A DNA stretch of 64,000 nucleotides from Streptomyces sp. NBC_01485 (GTDB taxonomy: Bacteria; Actinomycetota; Actinomycetes; Streptomycetales; Streptomycetaceae), in NCBI RefSeq assembly GCF_036227125.1, contig NZ_CP109435.1, positions 2,542,001-2,606,000 on the forward strand, given 5' to 3'. Both the position numbers and the translations under genes were made by a program. Each line of letters opens with the position of its first letter. Position 1 is the first letter of the stretch. Shown piece by piece: positions 1 to 10,719 of this stretch. The notes beneath the pieces were generated by a model, which was not told the DNA's origin, did not search any database, and worked only from the letters and a program-made list of their open reading frames with translations.

Positions 1-1542
1 CTCTTCCCGCACTCCGGCGGCGCCGACGAACTCGCCCTGGACCAGCGGCTGTCCGCCCTGTCCGGCCCGGCCCGGGCCGCGTACGTCCTGCGCGGCCTGG
101 AGAAACTCCCCGACGGCGACGTGCGCGAGGTGCTGTCCGAGGCCGGCGTCGACGACGTGGACGGCGCGCTGCGCGAGTCCGGCAAGATCCCCGCCGCGCA
201 GTACGCGCTGCTCGGCTCCCCCGAGTTCGACCCCTGTTCGCTCCAGGCCCGGCCCACCGACCTGATGCGCCGCCGCCAGCACACCAGGGCCGGTCTCGCC
301 GCCGCGGCGGCCCTCGCGGTCTGCGGCGCGCTGGTCGTGCTGCCCGGTGACGGCTGGGGGCCCGACGGCGCGGCCGCCCCGGCGTACGCGCAGAACCCGG
401 CCGCCGAGGCCGCGCTCGACCCCGGGCGGCTGGTGAAGGTCTCCCCCGCCGCCTGGAAGACCTCCCCGCGCACCGACTTCTCGGTCTGGCCGGCGCGCGG
501 CCCCCTCGCCGGCGACACCGCGCTGCTGCGCCGGGCCCTCGCCGTCTGGGCCCGCCCCGGCGAGAGGGTCCGCGTCTCCGCCACTCCGGAGACCCCCTTC
601 GGCGGCCCCGCCGGACCGCCCCAGCTCCTCTACGCGGGCGACGTCGACAACGCGCGCGTGGTGATCCTCTACGACGGTCTGCGCATCGCCCGCTACGCCG
701 AGCCGAAGGACGGCACGGCCGGGGCGGCCCTGGACTTCGCGCGGGTCGACGGCGCGACCGGCGCCGAGGCGGGCGCGCTGGTGCTGGGCCGGGCCGACGG
801 CAACGTCCGCTATCTGACGGCCCCCTGGGTGACGAAGGCCGGCGCGCGGGACCTGTCGAAGCCGGGCGCCGGGGTGATGGACATGACGCTGACGGACGGG
901 ATCACCTCGCCGCTGGCCAGCCCGGCCACCCAGACCGGCACCTGCACGACGTGGAACGTGCTCCAACTGACCGACGCCACCGGCAGCCACCTCCTCGGCG
1001 ACCTGGGCGAACTCGTCCCCGCCCGCCTCACCGCCGGCCGCCCGGCCGCGCCCGAGGAGGCGACCGACGCACAAGCGCTGCGGACCTGGGCGCCGTTCGC
1101 CTGTTCGCTGGCCGACGCGCGCGGGCAGGGCGTACGGACGGTCAACGCGTGGGCGTACACACGGCAGCGACTGCCCGACGCGAGCGGGGCGGCGGCCTGG
1201 GTGTGCACCCGCGCCGAGACCTGGCGGGGCGACGGGAGCCGGGTGCTGGCCCAGTTCCACACGCCGGGCGGGCTGTTCGGGGCGGCCGTGGCGAAGGCCG
1301 GGGACGTGCCGGCGTGCGGGCCGCGCGATCCGCATGTGCTGGCCGGGGTGCTGTGGAAGTCGAAGGGCGGCGACTGGTACCTGCTCGCGGCCGGCGACAA
1401 GGCGACGGCGTCCATCCGGTCCACGGGCGGCGTACGCGGCTCCGGGCAGGGCAACCTGCTGACGGTGCCGGCGAAGCAGGGCGCGCAGGCCGGCCTGGAG
1501 GGCAGGCTGACGGACGGGCGGTCGGTCAACGGGCTGCGCTGA
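1..1542 (+). CDS. Membrane-anchored protein with sigma-region-4-like N-terminus (5' end outside window)
   Basis: The reading frame is open from base 1, so the start lies upstream of the window. The first visible residues (ALSGPARAAYVLRGLEKLPD...VLSEAGV) resemble the region-4 helix-turn-helix of ECF sigma factors. A single membrane helix follows at about nt 295-360 (AGLAAAAALAVCGALVVLP), then about 390 residues that are probably extracytoplasmic and contain a few Cys. I do not recognise the outer domain. A cytoplasmic regulator-like domain, one helix and an outer sensor-like part suggest signalling, but that is inference. The gene ends about 130 bp before the TetR gene. Confidence 0.75.
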   Translation, partial: LFPHSGGADELALDQRLSALSGPARAAYVLRGLEKLPDGDVREVLSEAGVDDVDGALRESGKIPAAQYALLGSPEFDPCSLQARPTDLMRRRQHTRAGLAAAAALAVCGALVVLPGDGWGPDGAAAPAYAQNPAAEAALDPGRLVKVSPAAWKTSPRTDFSVWPARGPLAGDTALLRRALAVWARPGERVRVSATPETPFGGPAGPPQLLYAGDVDNARVVILYDGLRIARYAEPKDGTAGAALDFARVDGATGAEAGALVLGRADGNVRYLTAPWVTKAGARDLSKPGAGVMDMTLTDGITSPLASPATQTGTCTTWNVLQLTDATGSHLLGDLGELVPARLTAGRPAAPEEATDAQALRTWAPFACSLADARGQGVRTVNAWAYTRQRLPDASGAAAWVCTRAETWRGDGSRVLAQFHTPGGLFGAAVAKAGDVPACGPRDPHVLAGVLWKSKGGDWYLLAAGDKATASIRSTGGVRGSGQGNLLTVPAKQGAQAGLEGRLTDGRSVNGLR

Positions 1543-1676
1543 TCCGCGCACAGCGGTTCACCTGCGTCTCGCGGGCGCGAAGTCGACGCCTGGTGCTTGA
1601 TATGTGACGGAAACAGGGTGAACGTCTGAGCCGGTCTGGTCCGTTGGAGTCCGGATCCGATCGGTAAGGTGCTCGT

Positions 1677-2366
1677 ATGACTACCGGGGTTCGTCGCAGA
1701 ATGGGAGTCGAGGAGCGTCGGCAGCAGTTGATCGGCGTCGCCCTCGACCTGTTCGCCCAGCGCTCGCCCGACGAGGTCTCCATCGACGAGATAGCCGCCG
1801 CCGCGGGCATCTCGCGGCCCCTCGTCTACCACTACTTCCCCGGCAAACTCAGCCTGTACGAGGCCGCGTTGAAGCGGGCGTCGGAGGATCTGGCGAGCCG
1901 GTTCGCCGAGCCGCGCGAGGGTCCGCTCGGCGCCCGGCTGCTGCGCGTGATGCACCGGTTCTTCGACTTCGTCGACGCGCACGGCCCGGGCTTCTCGGCC
2001 CTGATGCGCGGCGGCCCGGCGGTCGGCTCGTCGACGACGAACGCGCTCGTCGACTCCGTACGCCAGGTCGCCTACGAACAGATCCTGTCGCATCTGGGCA
2101 TCACCGATCCGCCGCCGCGGCTCGAACTGATCGTCCGGTCGTGGATCTCGCTCGCCGAGTCGACCGCGCTGATCTGGCTGGACGGGCGGCGCATCCCGCG
2201 CGGCGAGCTGGAGGTCCAGCTCGTGCACGACTTCGCCGCGCTGACGGCCGTCGCCGCCGCCTACGACGACGAGCTGCGGACGCTGCTGCGCCCCGTGCTG
2301 GGCGGCGAGCCGGCCGACGGCCCCTTCGGCGACCTGGTCACCCGGCTCGTCGCCCTGGCTTCCTGA
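1677..2366 (+). CDS. TetR-family transcriptional regulator
   Basis: 229 aa. The N-terminal TetR helix-turn-helix is clear (about residues 8-55: RRQQLIGVALDLFAQ, then SIDEIAAAAGIS and LVYHYFPGK). The C-terminal ligand domain is of no known specificity. The ATG at 1677 has no Shine-Dalgarno sequence, but TAAGGT sits 6 nt upstream, so a leaderless transcript is likely. The neighbours do not reveal the target. Family is secure, ligand unknown. Confidence 0.88.
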   Translation: MTTGVRRRMGVEERRQQLIGVALDLFAQRSPDEVSIDEIAAAAGISRPLVYHYFPGKLSLYEAALKRASEDLASRFAEPREGPLGARLLRVMHRFFDFVDAHGPGFSALMRGGPAVGSSTTNALVDSVRQVAYEQILSHLGITDPPPRLELIVRSWISLAESTALIWLDGRRIPRGELEVQLVHDFAALTAVAAAYDDELRTLLRPVLGGEPADGPFGDLVTRLVALAS

Positions 2367-2401
2367 GCCCGGTCTCGTGAGCCCGGCCTCGTGAGCCGGT
2401 C

Positions 2402-2764
2402 CTAGCTCTCGTACTTGCGGTACGACGGGTCGAGATCGCGGACCTCGGCGGAGGCGTGGAGTACGAAGGTGTCGTCCGCCACGTGCTCGCGCAGCAGCTC
2501 CAGCACGGTTTCGGTCAGCTTCGTCTTCGTCTCGTCGGTGCGCCCGGCGAGGAGCCCGAGCGTGACGTGGACGACCGCGTGCCGCCGCTCCTCGGGGTCG
2601 TCGTAGCCGAACGCGGTGAACTCGGACGGACGGAACAGGGTCTTGCAGGCCTCCGGCTTGGCGGCCGCGATCTCGACCACCGAGGTGTGCAGGGCCCGCG
2701 CGAACGAGGCCCGGTCGAAGGCGGACGCCATCGTGGTCGAGTAGTCGACGGTGATCTGCGGCAT
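2402..2764 (-). CDS. Tautomerase-superfamily protein (CHMI-like)
   Basis: About 120 aa. It begins MPQITVDYS, which leaves Pro as the N-terminal residue after Met removal; that proline is the catalytic base of the tautomerase superfamily. Length and sequence fit 5-carboxymethyl-2-hydroxymuconate delta-isomerase homologues. I chose the ATG at 2764 over the GTG at 2770 because the GGAG motif overlaps that GTG but sits 5 nt before the ATG, and because it exposes the proline. No other homoprotocatechuate genes are nearby, so the true substrate is unknown. Confidence 0.75.
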   Translation of the reverse strand: MPQITVDYSTTMASAFDRASFARALHTSVVEIAAAKPEACKTLFRPSEFTAFGYDDPEERRHAVVHVTLGLLAGRTDETKTKLTETVLELLREHVADDTFVLHASAEVRDLDPSYRKYES

Positions 2765-2799
2765 GGGCACTCCCGTTCTAGGAACAGACTGCGCTCAGC

Positions 2800-4431
2800 C
2801 TAGTTCGTCAGCCGCAGGGCCAGCATGGCGATGTCGTCCTCCCGGTCGTGGTCGAAGCAGGTGAGGAGGGTGTCGCAGAGGGCGTCCAGGCCCGGCATGG
2901 CGCCGGTGGCCGCCGCGCGGAGGTGCTCCATGGAGACCGCGAGGTCGGTGCCCCGGGTCTCGATCAGACCGTCGGTGACCATGAGGAGCCGGTCGGTGGG
3001 TTCGAGGAACAGTTCGGTGGGCGCCGGGTGGGGCACGCCCAGGCCGAGCAGGGGGCCGGCCGCCTTGGCGTAGTCGGCGCTGCGGGTGTCGCGGACGATC
3101 AGCGGCGGGATGTGCCCGGCGTTGGCGATACGGGTGCGGCCGGTGGCGGGGTCGATCAGGACGAGGCAGACGGTCGCAGTGACCTCGGGGTGGTAGCGCT
3201 GGAGCATCCGGTCGAGGCGCCCGGCGAGCACGGCCGGGTCGCTCTCGTCGACGCAGTAGGCGCGCAGCGCGTGCCGGATCTCGACCATCACGGTCGCCGC
3301 CTCCAGCGAGTGCCCGACCACGTCGCCGACCGCGACCAGCACCCCTTCCCCGGTGCGCAGGGCGGCGTAGAAGTCGCCGCCGATCTCGGTCTCCCGGGAC
3401 GCGGGCACATAGCGGACGACGACGTCGACGCCCGGCAGCTCGGGCAGCCGGTGCGGCTGGGGCAGGAAGCTGTGCTGGAGGGTGAGGGCGACGTGCCGTT
3501 CGACCTGGTACATGAGCAGCGGTTCGGCGGCGAGCACGGCGGCCTGGGCGAGGCGGGCGAGCAGGGACTCGGTCTCGGGGTCCACCCGTCGGACCCCGCG
3601 GGTGGGCGTGGCCAGGCACACCGAGGCCCGGCCGTCCTGGGTGGGGATCAGCACCAGCCGGGCGTCGTGCCGCACCTCCGGCCGGAAGAACCCGGCGGGC
3701 CACAGCGGCGCGGGCACGGTGGTGATCCGCACCCCCGCCTGCCCGGCCTGCCCCTGGCCGAGGCGCCGCAGCAGGGCGGCGACGGCCCGGTGGGCGCCCG
3801 CGTCGGGCAGGGCGAGGGTGGTGCGGTTGCGGGAGAGCGCGCGGTACAGCTCGTCGTCCGGGCCGAGGACGAAGACGGCGGCGGGCGCGCCGGTCAGCCG
3901 CGCGGCGCCCTCGGCGGCGGCGTGGGCGAGTTCCTGCGGGGAGCGCGCCGCCTGGATGGTGACGATCGCCTCCGACAGCAGCGTCAGCCGCCGGGTCGCC
4001 GCCTGGTCGTCGGCCCGCAGCCGGGCGGCCCGCACCGCGGCCCGGACCACCGCGTCGATCTCCTCGGGCTCGGCGGGCATCGCCAGATGGGCTTCGCCGC
4101 CGGCGTCCAGCCCCTCGGCGCGGTCGCCGGGGGCCAGCTCGCCGGCCGAGAAGTGCACGACGGGCAGGCCGGCCATGTGGGGCCGGGCCTTGAGCCGGCG
4201 GCACAGCTCGAAGCCGCTCATGTCGGGCAGGTCGACGTCGACGAGGGCAACGTCCGGCAGCGCGCCCTCGCGCCGCCGTACGTCCAGTTCGACGAGCGCC
4301 TCGGCGCCGGTGCCGACCGCGACGACCTGGTGGCCGGCCCGGCGCAGCACGGCGCCCAGGGCGAACCGGCCGGCCGACGTGGGGTCCACCACGAGCACGG
4401 TCGTGCCGGTCCGTCTGCCGCTGACGTCCAT
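2800..4431 (-). CDS. Response-regulator/GAF/PP2C (SpoIIE-type) serine phosphatase
   Basis: About 543 aa in three parts: an N-terminal receiver domain (VLVVD at the start, phospho-acceptor Asp in ALVDVDLPDMSG), a GAF-like middle, and a SpoIIE/PP2C phosphatase with metal-binding motifs (EIGGDFYAAL, VAVGDVVGHS, VTDGLIE). Such proteins dephosphorylate anti-sigma-factor antagonists. Oddity: the receiver appears to lack the conserved lysine (AHLAMPAEPEEI where a TKP-like motif is usual), so phosphorylation may be altered. The start at 4431 (MDVSGRRTG) follows GAGG; upstream codons extend the frame but look non-coding. No anti-sigma factor is nearby. Confidence 0.85.
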   Translation of the reverse strand: MDVSGRRTGTTVLVVDPTSAGRFALGAVLRRAGHQVVAVGTGAEALVELDVRRREGALPDVALVDVDLPDMSGFELCRRLKARPHMAGLPVVHFSAGELAPGDRAEGLDAGGEAHLAMPAEPEEIDAVVRAAVRAARLRADDQAATRRLTLLSEAIVTIQAARSPQELAHAAAEGAARLTGAPAAVFVLGPDDELYRALSRNRTTLALPDAGAHRAVAALLRRLGQGQAGQAGVRITTVPAPLWPAGFFRPEVRHDARLVLIPTQDGRASVCLATPTRGVRRVDPETESLLARLAQAAVLAAEPLLMYQVERHVALTLQHSFLPQPHRLPELPGVDVVVRYVPASRETEIGGDFYAALRTGEGVLVAVGDVVGHSLEAATVMVEIRHALRAYCVDESDPAVLAGRLDRMLQRYHPEVTATVCLVLIDPATGRTRIANAGHIPPLIVRDTRSADYAKAAGPLLGLGVPHPAPTELFLEPTDRLLMVTDGLIETRGTDLAVSMEHLRAAATGAMPGLDALCDTLLTCFDHDREDDIAMLALRLTN

Positions 4432-4542
4432 GTGCCAACCCTCGGACTCAACCGTCGGAGCAGACCTGGTTCGAGGCCTGCTCCACCACGGTAATGCCCT
4501 TGTCCAGAGCACCAGTTAGGCGCGTACGTCCACGGCGTACCT

Positions 4543-7386
<2,844 letters not shown>

Positions 7387-7463
7387 AGGCGGGAACTCCT
7401 AGCGATTGCGGCTCTCTTGCTCTCTTGGGTCCGACCCCGCGCGACCGTATCGCCGCCGCAACA

Positions 7464-7484
7464 CTTACAGCAAGAGTCCTGCAA
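7464..7484 (-). promoter_or_regulatory. Putative MalR operator of pulA
   Basis: CTTACAGCAA followed after a short gap by TGCAA. It matches the CTTGCAGCAA...TGCAAG arrangement upstream of malE (16153-16173). It lies about 80 bp before the pullulanase start, where a repressor would block transcription. Confidence 0.6.
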
Positions 7485-7500
7485 TCGATGGAAAGAATTT

Positions 7501-8961
7501 TCACCTGAGACTGCTCAGCAGGTCGGCCTCCGTCGCCGGTGGTCCCTTGATGGTGTACGTGACGAGTGACCGGGCCGGGACCGTGGCGGCCAGGGAGCCT
7601 CCGTCGACCGCGAGGGCCGGCTGCTGGGCGGTGTTGTGCGTGGCGTCGGTGAGGTACGGGGTCGCCGTGCCCGTCGTGATCCCCGTGTTCGGCAGGCTGA
7701 ACGACACCTGGTCGGCGCTGGTGCCCGCGTTGAGCGCCACGACCGTCACCGTGCCGTCGGTGTTGCGGAACGCCGAGAGCCTGAGGTCGGCGTCGGGGGT
7801 GGTGGCGCCGATGCGGACGGCGCCGGGGCGGATGAAACGGCTGTAGTTGGCCAGCGCCCACAGCCGCTTCGACACGTGGTAGCTGTCGCCGTCCATCTGG
7901 ATCAGCCCCCGGGTGGCGCCGGTCGACGCGCCGTACCAGTAGACGTAGCCGCTGGTGTTGCCCTTGGTGAGGGCGTCGTGGACGGCGGAGGCGACGGTGA
8001 AGCCGTCGTAGCCGCTTCCGTCGTCCCAACTCTCGTTCCAGGTCGTGCCGTTGGGCGACCACTCCGACATCCAGGTGCGTTTCCGGGTGGGCAGCGGCGC
8101 GTCGACGGCACTGGCGTAGTTGTGGCCGGTGTGGGTGGCGACGAGTCCCCGGGCCGTCGCGTCGGCCTCGATGGCGCTGCTGTAGGCCTTCTGCTGGTTC
8201 CAGCCGAAGGAGTCACAGCAGGCGACCTGGTACCCGGCCGAGCCCGCGACCGGGCCGAGGACCTTCGTGAACTCGACGGCCTGGGCGGGGGTGAGCCGCA
8301 TGGAGTCGTACGTCGCCGTCCAGTCGGGCTCGTTGGTGAAGCCGAGGTCGGTGACGGGAATGCCTGCCTGGCCGTAGAACCTGGCGTACTGCACAAGGTA
8401 GTTCGCGTACGCCCCGCGCCAGTCGCCGCTCGCGCAGGAGGCCCCGGCGAGACCGCACAGCGTCCCGCCGTTGGCATCGGTCCCGTTGGTCTTCATGTAG
8501 CCGGGAGCTGTCCAGGCGTCGGCGTAGAAACGGTTCACCCCATAGGCCTTGGCCTGCTGCGCCAGCCACACCTGGCCCTTGTCGTAGCCGTCCCACACGT
8601 ACCGGGGGGTCGCGTCCGGACCGCCGGGGTCGGTCGGCTGGATGCCCGAGTCGATGCCGAGGCGCAGGATGCTCAGTCCGGCACCGGTGCTGCGGCTCAG
8701 CAGCAGGTCGAGGATCTCGCGCTGGCGCTGGGCCGACAGCCCCTGCGACCCGTTCATGATGGCGGCCCGCCCGAAGTGCTCGGAGAACCCGAAGCCGTCG
8801 ATGGGCTGGTACCTGGTCGAGCCGTCGACGGTCGCCGAGGTGACGGCCTCTCCGACCTCGACGGACACGGCCGGCGAAGCCGCCGTGGCCCCCGTGGCCC
8901 CGGCGACGGTGAGGAGGACGGCCGTGGAGGTCAGTGTCCATTTCCTGAGTCTGCTCAGCAT
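7501..8961 (-). CDS. Secreted glycoside hydrolase, family GH30
   Basis: 486 aa with an N-terminal signal peptide (LTSTAVLLTVAGATGATAA). The (beta/alpha)8 catalytic domain shows the acid/base Glu in GFTNEPDW and the nucleophile Glu in TWMSEWSPNG. A C-terminal beta domain has the usual GH30 features (VTVVALNAGT, ARSLVTYTI). GH30 members cut xylan, beta-1,6-glucan or beta-1,6-galactan; the subfamily cannot be told by eye. Although it sits inside the maltose cluster, its promoter carries a CebR-type box instead of a MalR site, which points to induction by cellulose or cellobiose products. The ATG is at 8961. Confidence 0.85.
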   Translation of the reverse strand: MLSRLRKWTLTSTAVLLTVAGATGATAASPAVSVEVGEAVTSATVDGSTRYQPIDGFGFSEHFGRAAIMNGSQGLSAQRQREILDLLLSRSTGAGLSILRLGIDSGIQPTDPGGPDATPRYVWDGYDKGQVWLAQQAKAYGVNRFYADAWTAPGYMKTNGTDANGGTLCGLAGASCASGDWRGAYANYLVQYARFYGQAGIPVTDLGFTNEPDWTATYDSMRLTPAQAVEFTKVLGPVAGSAGYQVACCDSFGWNQQKAYSSAIEADATARGLVATHTGHNYASAVDAPLPTRKRTWMSEWSPNGTTWNESWDDGSGYDGFTVASAVHDALTKGNTSGYVYWYGASTGATRGLIQMDGDSYHVSKRLWALANYSRFIRPGAVRIGATTPDADLRLSAFRNTDGTVTVVALNAGTSADQVSFSLPNTGITTGTATPYLTDATHNTAQQPALAVDGGSLAATVPARSLVTYTIKGPPATEADLLSSLR

Positions 8962-8975
8962 GATCCGCCCAATCG

Positions 8976-8989
8976 TGGGAGCGCTCCCA
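8976..8989. promoter_or_regulatory. CebR/CelR-type operator
   Basis: TGGGAGCGCTCCCA, a perfect 14-bp palindrome identical to the CebR (Streptomyces) and CelR (Thermobifida) operator known from cellulose genes. It lies 15-28 nt upstream of the GH30 start. Confidence 0.85.
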
Positions 8990-9035
8990 TGTGGTCAGTG
9001 CGGAACGTAGAGCGGTGTCATGGAACCGTCAACCC

Positions 9036-9105
9036 CTCGCGTACCGCGCACTGTTCGCCTGTTCGTCTGTCCGCCTGCTCACGGCGACAGCGCGCGGTAC
9101 GCGAG
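9036..9105 (-). terminator. Inverted repeat after the alpha-amylase gene, with 8-nt tandem repeats in the loop
   Basis: Perfect 14-bp arms (CTCGCGTACCGCGC at 9036-9049 and its complement at 9092-9105) start 9 nt past the amylase stop. The 42-nt loop holds about four 8-nt units (CTGTTCGC, CTGTTCGT, CTGTCCGC, CTGCTCAC). It is probably the transcription end of the amylase gene and isolates the GH30 promoter. Confidence 0.6.
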
Positions 9106-9113
9106 GTGGAGAC

Positions 9114-10499
9114 TCAGCAGCTCGACTTGCCGGCGTAGATCGCCAGGGCCGTGTTGGCGCCGAGGGTCGCCGTGAACTGCCCCGAACCGTTCACGTTCAC
9201 GGTCGAGTTGTTCTGCACGTTGCAGTACGTGCCGGCGGGAAGGGACGTCTGGTACGTCCGACTCAGGGAACCGCTCTCGTGGTTGATGGCGACGTATCCC
9301 TTACTGCCCCGCCCGAAGGCGATCGCGTCGCCCCCGTTGTCCCACCAGTCGGTGACCGACTCGCCCCGCGTGGCGTTACGGAAGGCGACCATGCGCCCGA
9401 TCTCCGGCCAGGCGTGCTGACACTTCCAGCCGTCCTGCCAACAGGCGCTCACGGCCCCGCCGTTGGGCGGACCCGCGTCCGCGTCCGACCATTCGTAACC
9501 GGAGTTGACGTCCGGAGCGCCGTACGGATGGGCGAGCATGAACACGTTGGCGAGCGTGTAGTTCGCGCCGTCCTTGTAGTTGAGGGTCGACCCGTTGCGC
9601 TCGGTGTCGTGGTTGTCGACGAACACACCGGCGACGGAGCTGCTCAGGTACCCCCAGCCCTCGCCGTAGTTCTTCAGATAGGCGAGGTTCTCGTTGTTGA
9701 AGACGCGCTTGAGGTCGTAGGCGTAGCGGAACTCCTGGACGTCCCCGTTGCCCGTGTACTCGGTGGGCTGGACGGCCTCTCCGCTCCCGTAGATGAACTC
9801 CTGTTTCCAGTACACGCCCGGATTCGTCAGCCGCGACTTGATGCCGGCGAGGTCGGCGGCGTCGATGTGCTTGGCCGCGTCGATGCGGAAGCCGTCGACG
9901 CCGAGGGCGAGCAGGTCGTTCAGGTACCCGGCGATGGTCTTGCGGACGTACTCCTCACCGGTGTCCAGGTCGGCGAGGCCGACGAGTTCGCAGTGCTGGA
10001 CGTTCCAGCGGTCGGTGTAGTCGGTCACCCGGGAGGTGCAGTCGTCGAAGTCGGCATAGGAGTAGAGGCCGGGGTAGTCGTACTTCGTGTACGAAGACCC
10101 TCCGGTCCCCGTGCCGCCGCCCGCCGCCATGTGGTTGACGACGGCGTCGGCGACGACCTTCACACCGGCCGCGTGGCAGGTGTTCACCATGTTCTGGAAC
10201 GCCGTACGGTCGCCCAGCCGGCCCGCGATTCTGTAGCTGACGGGCTGGTACGACGTCCACCACTGCGAGCCCTGCATGTGCTCGGCGGGCGGGGAGACCT
10301 GGACGTATCCGTAACCGGCCGGGCCGAGCGTGTTGGTGCACTCCTTGGCGACCGAGGCGAAGTTCCACTCGAAGAGGACGGCGGTGACGTCCTTGGCGCC
10401 GGGCGGGGTGGCGTACGCGGTGGAGGCGCCGGGGGCGATGACGACGGCCGCGGCGGCGGCCAGGGCGAGGGCGCCCGAAAGGGGTTTGCTGCTTGCCAT
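9114..10499 (-). CDS. Secreted alpha-amylase (GH13)
   Basis: About 461 aa from ATG 10499 ([20 protein letters not shown]), which has AAGGA 8 nt upstream; the frame is open further up but looks non-coding. A signal peptide ends near AYATPP. GH13 motifs are [15 protein letters not shown] (nucleophile), FIYGSGEAV (acid/base) and FVDNHDTER. Paired Cys (CTNTLG, CHAAG, CTSRV, CELVG) and the overall sequence resemble Streptomyces and animal-type amylases. No C-terminal starch-binding domain is present. It makes maltodextrins for MalEFG. Three phased CTTGC-like repeats lie upstream. Confidence 0.93.
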   Translation of the reverse strand: MASSKPLSGALALAAAAAVVIAPGASTAYATPPGAKDVTAVLFEWNFASVAKECTNTLGPAGYGYVQVSPPAEHMQGSQWWTSYQPVSYRIAGRLGDRTAFQNMVNTCHAAGVKVVADAVVNHMAAGGGTGTGGSSYTKYDYPGLYSYADFDDCTSRVTDYTDRWNVQHCELVGLADLDTGEEYVRKTIAGYLNDLLALGVDGFRIDAAKHIDAADLAGIKSRLTNPGVYWKQEFIYGSGEAVQPTEYTGNGDVQEFRYAYDLKRVFNNENLAYLKNYGEGWGYLSSSVAGVFVDNHDTERNGSTLNYKDGANYTLANVFMLAHPYGAPDVNSGYEWSDADAGPPNGGAVSACWQDGWKCQHAWPEIGRMVAFRNATRGESVTDWWDNGGDAIAFGRGSKGYVAINHESGSLSRTYQTSLPAGTYCNVQNNSTVNVNGSGQFTATLGANTALAIYAGKSSC

Positions 10500-10525
10500 G
10501 TGGGGTTCCTTCTCCATTGAAGGCT

Positions 10526-10554
10526 CTTGCTGAAATCTTTCAGAAACCTTGCGG
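10526..10554 (-). promoter_or_regulatory. Three phased direct repeats before the amylase gene
   Basis: CTTGCTG (10526), CTTTCAG (10537) and CTTGCGG (10548) are spaced exactly 11 bp. They resemble the CTTGCAG half-sites near malE and the direct repeats described in Streptomyces amylase promoters. Probable MalR (LacI-family) target. Confidence 0.6.
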
Positions 10555-10630
10555 TGGCGAGATGTTATGGGGCCGCCGACCGAAAGGGCAGAGGGGGAGA
10601 CGTGAAAGATCTGCAAGGAAAAACGCCCGA

Positions 10631-10661
10631 GGCCCGCCGCTCGACCAGGGAGCAGCGGGCC
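10631..10661 (-). terminator. Probable end of the malEFG-aglA transcript
   Basis: Stem of 12 bp with one mismatch (GGCCCGCCGCTC at 10631-10642, GAGCAGCGGGCC at 10650-10661) and a 7-nt loop, lying about 60 bp past the aglA stop. There is no U tract, as is usual in Streptomyces. Confidence 0.55.
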
Positions 10662-10719
10662 AGGGTGATGTGACGGACCATCAGTGAACGTGTCAGGGCA
10701 CCGTCGTCAGGCGCCGTCG

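Noticed and set aside
2848..4494. Very long open frames opposite real genes (also 41518-43281, 45211-48057, 31577-34876)
   Set aside because: They are shadows of high-GC genes: Gly/Arg/Pro/Ala-rich, no domains, wrong third-base bias.
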